A stretch of DNA of 64,000 nucleotides from Flavobacterium sp. RSP15 (GTDB lineage Bacteria > Bacteroidota > Bacteroidia > Flavobacteriales > Flavobacteriaceae). The stretch lies in assembly GCF_003968755.1 (NCBI RefSeq), contig NZ_RYDL01000006.1, positions 62,001-126,000 of the forward strand, written 5' to 3'. The translations under genes and the position numbers were made by a program. This document shows, one piece after another, positions 45,435 through 53,122 of the stretch (positions are counted from its first letter, which is position 1; the number at the start of each line of letters is the position of its first letter). Below the pieces are notes generated by a model that had not been told where the DNA came from, ran no database searches, and saw only the letters and a list, made by a program, of their open reading frames with translations.

Positions 45435-46034
45435 TTATTTACTTAACGATTTTGCAACGGCTATCAACAAATCATTTGAAATTCTGTTTTTGAAATTTGG
45501 AGTGATGTACTCAAATTCAATTTCTGCATTTACATTTAAAATGAACACCGCCGGAACAGGCAAAAAAGAACTATTTACCCCTTCAGAACCTTTATTGAGA
45601 ATGGCTTTATAATTTTCTGGCGCTTGAAAAGCAATCCCCACCGCTTTCGACAATTCACCTGCACTGTCTGACAATAACAAATAATTTAATTTTTCTTTAT
45701 CATCTGTACCTTTCAAGCTTTTTGGAGCATCGGGACTTATAGCGATAATTTGATATCCCAAATCCAACAATTCTTTTTCAGCATCGGCCAAGGCAGCTAA
45801 ATGAGCATTACAATATGGGCACCAACCACCACGGTAAAAAACTAAAACCGTTCTTTTCTTACTGATTAATTCCGTTACATTAACATCCTTATTTTCTACA
45901 GATTTCAAAGTAAAAGTAGGAATTTTTTCTCCAATAAGCAATGGGGCGATTTCTGTGGCTAATTTTGGTAAATTATTTTGACCGTGAGCGGATAATCCAA
46001 TTGCAAATAAGGCCAGACAAATTATTTTTTTCAT
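45435..46034 (-). CDS. Peroxiredoxin-like (AhpC/TSA) exported protein
   Basis: 199 residues. A signal-like N-terminus (MKKIICLALFAIGLSAHGQ) is followed by a thioredoxin-fold domain: 'IGEKIPTFTLKSVENKDVNV', 'VLVFYRGGWCPYCNAHLAAL' with a CPYC active site, and 'IIAISPDAPKSL'. Belongs to the family called peroxiredoxin-like. Probably reduces peroxides in the periplasm. First gene of the run ending at 40655. The Crp/Fnr gene lies 80 bases upstream, so local control is plausible. Confidence 0.87.
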   Translation of the reverse strand: MKKIICLALFAIGLSAHGQNNLPKLATEIAPLLIGEKIPTFTLKSVENKDVNVTELISKKRTVLVFYRGGWCPYCNAHLAALADAEKELLDLGYQIIAISPDAPKSLKGTDDKEKLNYLLLSDSAGELSKAVGIAFQAPENYKAILNKGSEGVNSSFLPVPAVFILNVNAEIEFEYITPNFKNRISNDLLIAVAKSLSK

Positions 46035-46114
46035 AATGTTACATTTTGAAGTTGTAAAACTACAGTACTATTTCGAACTGATTTGTCGGCTATGTTACAG
46101 TTTCACGACATTAA

Positions 46115-46792
46115 TCATAATGCACTGATATCCGTTATAATAATTTCTCTCCTGCTGTAAACAATAGTCCCATTCGCTTCCATTTCATTCAGTAATTGTG
46201 TAGTTGTTTGCCTCGAAGTGCATATAATTTGAGCAATATCGTTTTGGGTCAGGTAATTTTCAATAACTACTTTATCGCCTATTTTTTTTCCTTCTTTCTC
46301 TGCCCAATTTTTCAGGAACTGAAACAATCTGGTTCTGGCGTCTTTAGAAATCAAATTAGAATAACTGTTCTTAATGCGTTTCATCTTTAATCCTACAAAC
46401 TTGGTGTAAGACAACGCCAGACTTGGATGTTGTAATAATAAATTTTCAAAATCCGACATTAGAAAACTACAAATAGCCACATCATCCGAAAGTACTTTTG
46501 CATATTCATTAGACTGACTATCAGCTTCCAAAGCCAGTTCTCCAAATAAATCTCCTTTTTGAATAATATCCTTAATTGTTTCATCGCCGTCTTCATCAAC
46601 CGCAACAATTTTTATATTTCCTTTTTTTAGTAGAAAAATTCTTGGCAAATCCGAAGAGGAAAAATAAATAATTTCCCCTTTCTGTGCTTTTTTAAAACCA
46701 GTAATAATACACAACTGTCTGATTTGTCCAAAACTCAATGTTCGAAACAATTTGTGATCGCGCAAATACCAATATTTTAAATCTTCAGACAT
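46115..46792 (-). CDS. Crp/Fnr-family transcription regulator
   Basis: 225 residues. A cNMP-binding-like beta-roll ('GEIIYFSSSDLPRIFLLKKGNIKIVAVDEDGDE', 'GDLFGELAL') precedes a C-terminal winged helix with 'LTQNDIAQIICTSRQTTTQLLNEME'. There is no N-terminal Cys cluster, so it is not an FNR-type iron-sulfur sensor. Ligand unknown. It precedes the peroxiredoxin-YHS-DoxX genes and could govern them. Confidence 0.9.
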   Translation of the reverse strand: MSEDLKYWYLRDHKLFRTLSFGQIRQLCIITGFKKAQKGEIIYFSSSDLPRIFLLKKGNIKIVAVDEDGDETIKDIIQKGDLFGELALEADSQSNEYAKVLSDDVAICSFLMSDFENLLLQHPSLALSYTKFVGLKMKRIKNSYSNLISKDARTRLFQFLKNWAEKEGKKIGDKVVIENYLTQNDIAQIICTSRQTTTQLLNEMEANGTIVYSRREIIITDISAL

Positions 46793-46834
46793 AAACGTAA
46801 ATATTTTAGTAAATGTAGCTTTTTTTTTAAATCA

Positions 46835-46903
46835 AAAACCATTAAGAAATTAAGATTCATCAAAACAGATACGTCTTAATTCTCTTAATTCATTAATGGT
46901 TTG
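46835..46903 (-). terminator. Hairpin terminator behind the acyl-CoA dehydrogenase
   Basis: AAACCATTAA (46836-46845) pairs with TTAATGGTTT (46893-46902), and the neighbouring GAAATTAAGA/TCTTAATT extend the stem. Read on the minus strand it is followed by T-rich sequence. Confidence 0.72.
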
Positions 46904-46931
46904 TAAATATATATTTTTACCAGATGGTCAA

Positions 46932-48071
46932 TTAGGAAATCAACGTTCTTGAAATTACAATTCTTTGTATTTCAGAAGTTCCTTCGTAAATTTGAGTAAT
47001 TTTAGCATCCCGCATCATTCGCTCCACATGATATTCAGCTACATATCCATTTCCGCCGTGAATTTGAATAGCTTCAATTGTAGTATCCATTGCCGTTTGA
47101 GAAGCAAATAACTTAGCCATAGCACCCGATTGCGTAATATCTTTCCCTTCGTCTTTTTCAGAAGCTGCTTTTAGAACTAGCATTTTTGCCGCCATAATTT
47201 GAGTAGCCATATCCGCTAATTTGAAAGCGATCGCTTGATGTTTGAAAATTTCCTTTCCAAAAGATTTTCTCACTTGAGAATATTTCAATGCTAATTCGTA
47301 CGCTCCGGTTGCAATCCCTAATGCTTGGGAAGCAATCCCTATTCGTCCTCCGTTTAAAACTGCCATAGCAAAATTAAACCCAAAACCATCTTCTCCAATT
47401 CGGTTTTCTTTCGGAACTTTTACATCAGAGAACATCAAAGAATGCGTATCTGAACCACGAATTCCCATTTTCTTTTCTTTAGGTCCAATATCAAAACCCG
47501 CCCAACCTTTCTCTACGATAAAAGCATTGATTCCTTTATGTCCTTTTTCAATATCTGTTTGAGCAATTACAATATAGGTTGACGCTGAAGAACCATTGGT
47601 TATCCAGTTTTTAGTCCCATTTAACAAATAATGATCCCCTTTATCTATTGCCGTTGTTTTTTGAGATGTGGCATCTGAACCCGCTTCTGGTTCTGACAAA
47701 CAAAATGCCCCAATTACTTCCCCTTTTGCAAGCGGAACCAAATATTTCATTTTTTGTTCTTCATTGCAATATTTTTCAAGGCCAGCACAAACTAATGAAT
47801 TATTCACCGACATAATTACTGCCGCAGAAGCGTCAACTTTTGAAATTTCGGTCATAGCCAAAACATACGAAATACTATCTAAACCGGATCCACCATATTT
47901 AGGATCCACCATCATTCCCATGAAACCCAAATCAGCCATCATTTTCACCTGTTCAGTAGGAAACTTTGAATGTTCGTCTCTTTCTATAACTCCGGCTAAC
48001 AGTTCTGCATTTGCAAAATCGCGTGCCGCTTGCTGAATCATTAAATGCTCTTCGGTTAGATTAAAATCCAT
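46932..48071 (-). CDS. Acyl-CoA dehydrogenase
   Basis: 379 residues, the standard length. FAD-binding signature 'GAFCLSEPEAGSDATSQKTT', 'YLLNGTKNWITNGSSASTYI', and 'QIHGGNGYVAEYHVERMMRDAKI' near 335-357; the catalytic Glu lies in 'IYEGTSEIQRIVISR'. This C-terminal position of the base is that of short-chain/butyryl-CoA dehydrogenases. Takes part in beta-oxidation or branched-chain amino-acid catabolism with electron-transfer flavoprotein as acceptor. Divergent from anmK with 88 bases between. Confidence 0.94.
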   Translation of the reverse strand: MDFNLTEEHLMIQQAARDFANAELLAGVIERDEHSKFPTEQVKMMADLGFMGMMVDPKYGGSGLDSISYVLAMTEISKVDASAAVIMSVNNSLVCAGLEKYCNEEQKMKYLVPLAKGEVIGAFCLSEPEAGSDATSQKTTAIDKGDHYLLNGTKNWITNGSSASTYIVIAQTDIEKGHKGINAFIVEKGWAGFDIGPKEKKMGIRGSDTHSLMFSDVKVPKENRIGEDGFGFNFAMAVLNGGRIGIASQALGIATGAYELALKYSQVRKSFGKEIFKHQAIAFKLADMATQIMAAKMLVLKAASEKDEGKDITQSGAMAKLFASQTAMDTTIEAIQIHGGNGYVAEYHVERMMRDAKITQIYEGTSEIQRIVISRTLIS

Positions 48072-48147
48072 ATTTTTATTGTAAATTAAATGTTCTTAAA
48101 TTTGTCGTCAAAAGTAATTATTAAATATTAGATTTCAAACGATTTCG

Positions 48148-48155
48148 TAAATTTA
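48148..48155 (+). promoter_or_regulatory. -7-like promoter element of anmK, four bases from the ATG
   Basis: TAAATTTA matches TAnnTTTG in seven of eight positions. GCCA separates it from the ATG at 48160, the same spacing as rlmB and rarA. Confidence 0.55.
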
Positions 48156-48159
48156 GCCA

Positions 48160-49230
48160 ATGTTTAAAGAAAAGTATACAATTATAGGAGTTATGTCCGG
48201 AACTTCACTGGATGGTGTAGATTTGGCATATATTGTCTTTACTGTCAAAAACAATGAATGGGACTTTCAAATCCTGGAATCCGAAACGGTTCCGTATAGC
48301 ATTGATTGGTTAAACAAATTGAAAATAGCTGTCGGTTTTTCTGAAACTGCTCTCGAAAAATTAAATCAAGATTACACGCAACTTCTGGCTGCTATCATTT
48401 CTGATTTCATCGGAAAATATGAAATAAAAAATCTCGATGCCGTTTGTTCCCACGGTCATACTATTTTGCACCAACCCCAAAACGGATTCACACTTCAAAT
48501 TGGAAATTTGCCGGAAATTGCCCCTTTAATTAGCCAAACGGTTGTTTGTGATTTCAGAGTTCAGGATGTGCAATTGGGAGGTCAAGGTGCCCCTTTGGTT
48601 CCTATTGGCGACCGCATTTTATTTTCTGAATACGAGTATTGCATGAATTTAGGCGGTTTTTCGAATGTGTCGTTTGAACAAAACAACAAAAGAATTGCCT
48701 TTGATATTTCACCAGTAAACACTGTTTTGAATTTTTATGCCAATCAACTGGGATTAGATTATGATGACAAAGGCAGTATTTCGAAAACAGGAATTTGCAA
48801 CAAAGATTTAGTACAGGAATTAAATGCGTTGGATTTTTACCAAAAAAAACATCCTAAATCGTTGGGTTTTGAATTTGTGAAAGAAACCGTTTTACCTCTT
48901 ATAGAAAGCTATTCCATTCCCATTGAAGACAAATTAAACACGTTCACAGAACACGTGGCGGTGCAAATTTCGGTGGCTTTGCCCAATAAGAAAGGAAGCC
49001 TTTTCATAACTGGCGGTGGCGCTTACAATGATTTTCTGATGGAACGCATTCAATGTCATTTACCGGAAATGAAAATTATTATTCCATCAACTAAAATTCT
49101 GGAATTTAAAGAAGCGTTGATTTTTGCATTACTGGGTGTTTTAAAATTACGAGGCGAAATAAATGTATTGAGCAGCGTTACAGGTGCAAAATCAGATCAC
49201 AGTTCGGGAATTATTTATTCTCCAAAATAA
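48160..49230 (+). CDS. anmK: Anhydro-N-acetylmuramic acid kinase
   Basis: 356 residues. 'IIGVMSGTSLDGVDLAYI' is the phosphate-1 loop; 'CSHGHTILHQPQ', 'VVCDFRVQDVQLGGQGAPLVPIGD', 'MNLGGFSNVS' and 'LFITGGGAYNDFLMERI' are further ATPase-fold motifs. Hydrolyses and phosphorylates 1,6-anhydroMurNAc during wall recycling. Some flavobacterial versions have shorter C-termini, and this one has the usual length. Single gene, probably leaderless. Confidence 0.95.
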   Translation: MFKEKYTIIGVMSGTSLDGVDLAYIVFTVKNNEWDFQILESETVPYSIDWLNKLKIAVGFSETALEKLNQDYTQLLAAIISDFIGKYEIKNLDAVCSHGHTILHQPQNGFTLQIGNLPEIAPLISQTVVCDFRVQDVQLGGQGAPLVPIGDRILFSEYEYCMNLGGFSNVSFEQNNKRIAFDISPVNTVLNFYANQLGLDYDDKGSISKTGICNKDLVQELNALDFYQKKHPKSLGFEFVKETVLPLIESYSIPIEDKLNTFTEHVAVQISVALPNKKGSLFITGGGAYNDFLMERIQCHLPEMKIIIPSTKILEFKEALIFALLGVLKLRGEINVLSSVTGAKSDHSSGIIYSPK

Positions 49231-49265
49231 AACTAAAAATACAGATTTCACATTATTCTATTTTT

Positions 49266-49273
49266 TATATTTG
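49266..49273 (+). promoter_or_regulatory. -7 promoter element of the amino-acid dehydrogenase gene
   Basis: TATATTTG is an exact TAnnTTTG, 24 bases before ATG 49298. An in-frame ATG at 49184 lies upstream of it and inside anmK, so the start is 49298. Confidence 0.7.
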
Positions 49274-49297
49274 CCAAAATTAAATATATCGCAACAA

Positions 49298-50524
49298 ATG
49301 AAAGATTTATTAAAGAAATTCGAAAATAAAGAACCTGAAATAGTTTTCCATTGGAAAGATGCTGAAACAGAAGCTGAAGGATGGACAGTCATCAATTCGC
49401 TACGTGGTGGCGCTGCCGGTGGCGGTACTCGTATGAGAAAAGGGCTGGATATGAATGAAGTGTTGTCTCTGGCAAAAACCATGGAAGTGAAATTTTCGGT
49501 TTCCGGGCCAGCTATTGGCGGCGCTAAATCTGGAATTAATTTTGACCCGAATGATCCAAGAAAAAAAGGCGTTTTACAACGTTGGTATAAAGCCGTTTCT
49601 CCATTATTGAAAAGCTATTACGGAACCGGTGGCGATTTGAATGTGGATGAAATTCATGAAGTAATTCCCATGACGGAAGAATGTGGCGTTTGGCATCCTC
49701 AAGAAGGCGTTTTCAACGGTCACTTCAAACCGACAGAAGCAGATAAAATCAACAGAATTGGACAATTGCGTCAGGGTGTGGTGAAAGTGATTGAAAATCC
49801 AAAATTCTCACCAGATGTTTCCAGAAAATATACTATTGCTGATATGATTACAGGTTATGGCGTTGCCGAAGCCGTTCGTAATTATTACACGATTTATGGT
49901 GGCGATGTAAAAGGAAAGAAAGCAATCGTACAAGGTTTTGGAAATGTCGGTTCAGCTGCCGCATTTTACTTAGCCGAAATGGGTGCTAAAGTAATTGGTA
50001 TTATCGACAGAGATGGTGGATTAATAAAGGAAGAAGGATTCACTTTTGAAGAAATTAGAGCTTTATTTTTGGCCAAAGACGGAAACAAACTGGTGGCCGA
50101 AAACATGATTCCTTTTGAAGAAATCAATCAAAAAATATGGACAATCGGTGCTGAAATATTCACTCCATGTGCCGCCTCGCGATTAGTCACTCAATCTCAA
50201 ATTGACAGCTTAATTGCAAATGGGCTTGAAGTAATTTCGTGTGGTGCAAATGTTCCCTTTGCTGACACAGCAATATTTTTCGGTCCAATTATGGAAGATG
50301 TAGATCATAAAGTGAGTTTGATTCCTGACTTTATTTCTAATTGCGGTATGGCTCGTGTTTTTGCTTATTTCATGGAAAAGAAAGTACAAATGACGGATGA
50401 AGCTATTTTTCAAGACACTTCAGAAATTATTAAAAAAGCGATTGAAAAAGCACATAATTTGAATCCAAGTAGAACAAATATTAGCGCCACTGCTTTTGAA
50501 ATAGCATTGAAGCAGCTTACTTAA
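49298..50524 (+). CDS. Glu/Leu/Phe/Val dehydrogenase family enzyme
   Basis: 408 residues from ATG 49298 (MKDLLKKFENK). 'GGGTRMRKGLDMNEVLSLAKTM' and 'GPAIGGAKSGINFDP' contain the substrate-binding and catalytic lysines; 'IVQGFGNVGSAAAFYLAEMGAKVIGI' is the NAD(P) Rossmann loop; 'NVPFADTA' is near the C-terminal domain. Oxidatively deaminates an amino acid. The shortened N-terminal region is more like leucine/phenylalanine dehydrogenases than hexameric GdhA, so I withhold a symbol. Confidence 0.88.
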   Translation: MKDLLKKFENKEPEIVFHWKDAETEAEGWTVINSLRGGAAGGGTRMRKGLDMNEVLSLAKTMEVKFSVSGPAIGGAKSGINFDPNDPRKKGVLQRWYKAVSPLLKSYYGTGGDLNVDEIHEVIPMTEECGVWHPQEGVFNGHFKPTEADKINRIGQLRQGVVKVIENPKFSPDVSRKYTIADMITGYGVAEAVRNYYTIYGGDVKGKKAIVQGFGNVGSAAAFYLAEMGAKVIGIIDRDGGLIKEEGFTFEEIRALFLAKDGNKLVAENMIPFEEINQKIWTIGAEIFTPCAASRLVTQSQIDSLIANGLEVISCGANVPFADTAIFFGPIMEDVDHKVSLIPDFISNCGMARVFAYFMEKKVQMTDEAIFQDTSEIIKKAIEKAHNLNPSRTNISATAFEIALKQLT

Positions 50525-50545
50525 AATAAAAAAGTATTCTTTAAT

Positions 50546-50596
50546 CCGTTGCGTGTAATTCAATTTGTTTAATTTTTTATTAATTACACCCAGCGG
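50546..50596 (+). terminator. Long hairpin behind the amino-acid dehydrogenase gene
   Basis: CCGTTGCGTGTAATT (50546-50560) pairs with AATTACACCCAGCGG (50582-50596) with two imperfect positions. The intervening 21 bases are A+T-rich. No clear T-run follows, so it may be a terminator or a processing structure. The remaining stretch to 50783 holds no gene I can see. Confidence 0.5.
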
Positions 50597-50783
50597 GTTC
50601 TTCTTTAATGTTTATCGGAACTGGGATTAATCAGATTTTATAATCTGTTTGATCCTTTTTCACATTTCTGACTTTAAGCGAAGCAATCCTAATTTATATT
50701 CCGGCAGTAGCTTTTTACTCTTAACAATTTTTAGTACTTTTCAACGTTTTTTAGTAATACACTTTTTTAAATTTAAAACACAA

Positions 50784-51683
50784 ATGAGTTTCACCATTTT
50801 ATCAGATCAAAAGAAATCGTTAGCACTATCCATTCTTTTGTATGCGACAATGTTGTTAATTTTATTTTTTATCCGTTTCTGGCCTCCTGCAAACATGGAT
50901 GAACTTGCTGGTGGCGGTGGTGGCGGTGGCGTTACAGTAAATTTTGGCGACAGCGATTTAGGTTCGGGTGCGAATTATAAAAGCGAAGTTTTGGAGGTAA
51001 AAAACCAAACCAGACAAACGCCTGCTAAATCAACTCCAGAGGAAGCTATTTTATCTCAGGAAAACAGCACTGAAGAAAGTGTTGTGATTCCGACAAAAGA
51101 AAAAACTAAAAAACCAACAGTAGTTATAAAAGAAGCAGCAAAACCAGTAGTTATAAAACCTAAAGTTTCTAACAATACCAATAATGCTTTATCCAGTTTC
51201 ATGAAAGGCTCCAATAAAGGCGGAGATGGCGATGACAAAGTAGCCGGAAACAAAGGAAAAGCAAACGGAAGCCTGAGTTCCAACGGTTATTATGGAACGG
51301 GTGGTTCTGGAGGAGGAACAGGCGGCGGAAACGGTACTGGAAGCGGAATAGGAACTGGCAGTGGCTATGGTTCCGGAAGCGGGGGTGGAACCGGAAGCGG
51401 TTCTGGCGGCGGAGTGGGATATTCGTTAGGAAACAGAAAAGCTGTTTCTAAACCCGCACCAAAATACACGTGTAATGAACAAGGCAAAGTTGTAGTTGAA
51501 GTATCAGTAGACAGATCCGGACGGACAGTAAATGCCGTTGCTGGTGTTAGAGGAACCACGAATACCGCAAAATGTTTATTAGACCAAGCACGAATTGCAG
51601 CAATGAACACGAGATGGGATGCCAGCAGCGATGCCCCGGAAAAACAAGTCGGTAAAATTGTTTACAATTTTAATTTGAATTAG
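50784..51683 (+). CDS. tonB: TonB-family energy transducer with glycine-rich linker
   Basis: 299 residues from ATG 50784 (MSFTILSDQKKS); an upstream in-frame ATG at 50649 would add a hydrophobic but unlike-TonB stretch in non-coding-looking DNA. One membrane anchor (about 13-34, 'LSILLYATMLLILFF'), a charged linker with 'KKPTVVIKEAAKPVVIKPKV', a Gly/Ser/Thr stretch of about 55 residues in place of the usual Pro-rich rod, and a C-terminal domain ('GKVVVEVSVDRSGRTVNA', 'CLLDQARIAAMNTRWD'). Spans the periplasm to energise receptors such as the SusC protein. Convergent with exbD. Confidence 0.87.
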   Translation: MSFTILSDQKKSLALSILLYATMLLILFFIRFWPPANMDELAGGGGGGGVTVNFGDSDLGSGANYKSEVLEVKNQTRQTPAKSTPEEAILSQENSTEESVVIPTKEKTKKPTVVIKEAAKPVVIKPKVSNNTNNALSSFMKGSNKGGDGDDKVAGNKGKANGSLSSNGYYGTGGSGGGTGGGNGTGSGIGTGSGYGSGSGGGTGSGSGGGVGYSLGNRKAVSKPAPKYTCNEQGKVVVEVSVDRSGRTVNAVAGVRGTTNTAKCLLDQARIAAMNTRWDASSDAPEKQVGKIVYNFNLN

Positions 51684-51709
51684 AGCAATTAGGAAGCGTA
51701 TCTTTTTAT

Positions 51710-51872
51710 CATTGCGAGGAATAAAGTAATGACAACTGCGTAACATCAAATACAACTTTGCGTAAGGGATAGTAGCAAGTACCGAAGTACTGCGGATAGC
51801 CCGACCGTAATAGAAAAAGGGGGCTAATCAACACTATGCTGATTAGCCCCTTTTTCTATTACGGTCACGCCC
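51710..51872 (+). repeat. Composite structured element between tonB and exbD
   Basis: Three parts. CATTGC (51710-51715) can pair with GTAATG (51726-51731), like the widespread ATTGCGAGGAA extragenic repeat. GTAC (51779-51782) flanks CGAA and a second GTAC. Last, GACCGTAATAGAAAAAGGGG onward (51803-51830) pairs with TGATTAGCCCCTTTTTCTAT and what follows (51840-51866), 27 base pairs with one bulged G and a nine-base loop. The phrase GGATAGCCCGACC with later CACGCCC is one I recall from other flavobacterial intergenic regions. Also a plausible terminator for both convergent genes. Confidence 0.65.
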
Positions 51873-51900
51873 AAATAAACCTGTAAATAAAATGACAGTA

Positions 51901-52296
51901 TTACTTTGGACTGGTAGCAATCACAAACTTCAAATTGTTTTTGACTCCTATTTGCAGTACATCAACTAAGTCTTGTACTTGCAAATTGAATGGAATGCGA
52001 ACAATAACCGTTTGATCCTTCTCTAAATTCATCTTAGACATTAAGGTTGTTTCGAGTTCTTCAAAGGAAACCGCTTGCTTGTCTATGTAGAATTTTTTAT
52101 CCTCAGTGACAGATAAACTAATGTATTGCTTATTTGTTTTCTCGTTCGCCTGAGCTTTTGGCAAGGTCATCTTGATCACATTAGGATTTGCCAACGTTGA
52201 TATAATCAAGAAAAACAACAACAGGAAAAACATAATATCACTTAATGACGATGTGGCTACCTCAGCATGAAATCTTCTTTTTCGTTTTATAGACAT
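51901..52296 (-). CDS. exbD: ExbD/TolR biopolymer transport protein
   Basis: 131 residues. 'RRFHAEVATSSLSDIMFFLLLFFLIISTLANPN' (here abridged: LSDIMFFLLLFFLIIS) has a single N-terminal membrane helix starting with the proton-path Asp, and the C-terminal periplasmic domain is of the usual size ('KFYIDKQAVSFEELETTLM', 'VIVRIPFNLQVQDLVDVLQI'). Works with ExbB and TonB. One base separates it from exbB's stop. Confidence 0.92.
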   Translation of the reverse strand: MSIKRKRRFHAEVATSSLSDIMFFLLLFFLIISTLANPNVIKMTLPKAQANEKTNKQYISLSVTEDKKFYIDKQAVSFEELETTLMSKMNLEKDQTVIVRIPFNLQVQDLVDVLQIGVKNNLKFVIATSPK

Positions 52297-52297
52297 G

Positions 52298-52993
52298 TTA
52301 CGATCTTTGAATAATATTTACAAACTCCAGGATTTGTTTTTGAATTTTTAAAGCAAAATTATCAATCTTTCCGTTTAATATATGATATCCGCTGTAGGCA
52401 ATGATACCAACAATTAAGCCCGAACCACTACTGATCATTTTCTCATACAATCCCCCGGAAATATTACCGATACTAATATTTTCAGTAACTGAAATACTAT
52501 AAAATATTTTAATTACTCCAGAAATAGTTCCAACAAACCCTAACGTAGGTGCGATTCCGGCTATAAGACCTAAGTGACCTAACTGCTTTTCCATTTCCCC
52601 TATTTCGATATCTGCAGCACGATCCATATTAGATTCAATTTCAATAATTGGTCGCCCAATAACCAAAATTCCTTCTTTTATGATATTTCCTGAAGCCGTA
52701 TTATTTCGTTCTGCAATAGATCGAGCTAAATCAAGATTCCCTGAATTAAGATTATCACGTACATCGCGCATCAAAAGAGTATCAATTTTTGATGCTTTAT
52801 TGATATACAAATAGCGTTCTATAATAAGATAAAAAGTGTAAAATAATAGAATCCCGATTGGGATAAGCCACACGCCCCCTTTTAAAAGGAATCCTAAAGT
52901 GGATATTTCGGCATTTGGAGCAATTTTTTCGATAACTACGTTTGAAGCAGCGTTGGTAATCGTGTCGGCCTGTAATTGTATAAAACTAAACAT
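52298..52993 (-). CDS. exbB: ExbB/TolQ/MotA proton-channel protein
   Basis: 231 residues, three membrane segments ('GGVWLIPIGILLFYTFYLII', 'LGLIAGIAPTLGFVGTISGV', 'SSGSGLIVGIIAYSGYHIL'). The second matches the ExbB channel motif (A-P-T-L-G-F-V-G-T), and 'NMDRAADIEIGEMEKQLG' the cytoplasmic loop. Pentameric channel driving TonB. First gene of the exbB-exbD pair. A near-consensus -7 element (TATCTTTA, minus strand, 53047-53054) is upstream. Confidence 0.93.
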   Translation of the reverse strand: MFSFIQLQADTITNAASNVVIEKIAPNAEISTLGFLLKGGVWLIPIGILLFYTFYLIIERYLYINKASKIDTLLMRDVRDNLNSGNLDLARSIAERNNTASGNIIKEGILVIGRPIIEIESNMDRAADIEIGEMEKQLGHLGLIAGIAPTLGFVGTISGVIKIFYSISVTENISIGNISGGLYEKMISSGSGLIVGIIAYSGYHILNGKIDNFALKIQKQILEFVNIIQRS

Positions 52994-53122
52994 ATAATAT
53001 TATTGTATTTTAATCATTAATTCTAAAAATTATTTCAATTTTGCACTAAAGATACTTTTCGATGTAGTATTAAACTAAAAAAAACGAAAAATATTTCAAC
53101 CAATTACTATTTTATTACAAAA

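Noticed and set aside
49184..49297. Earlier start of the amino-acid dehydrogenase inside anmK
   Set aside because: The additional 38 residues overlap anmK and precede an exact -7 element at 49266-49273.
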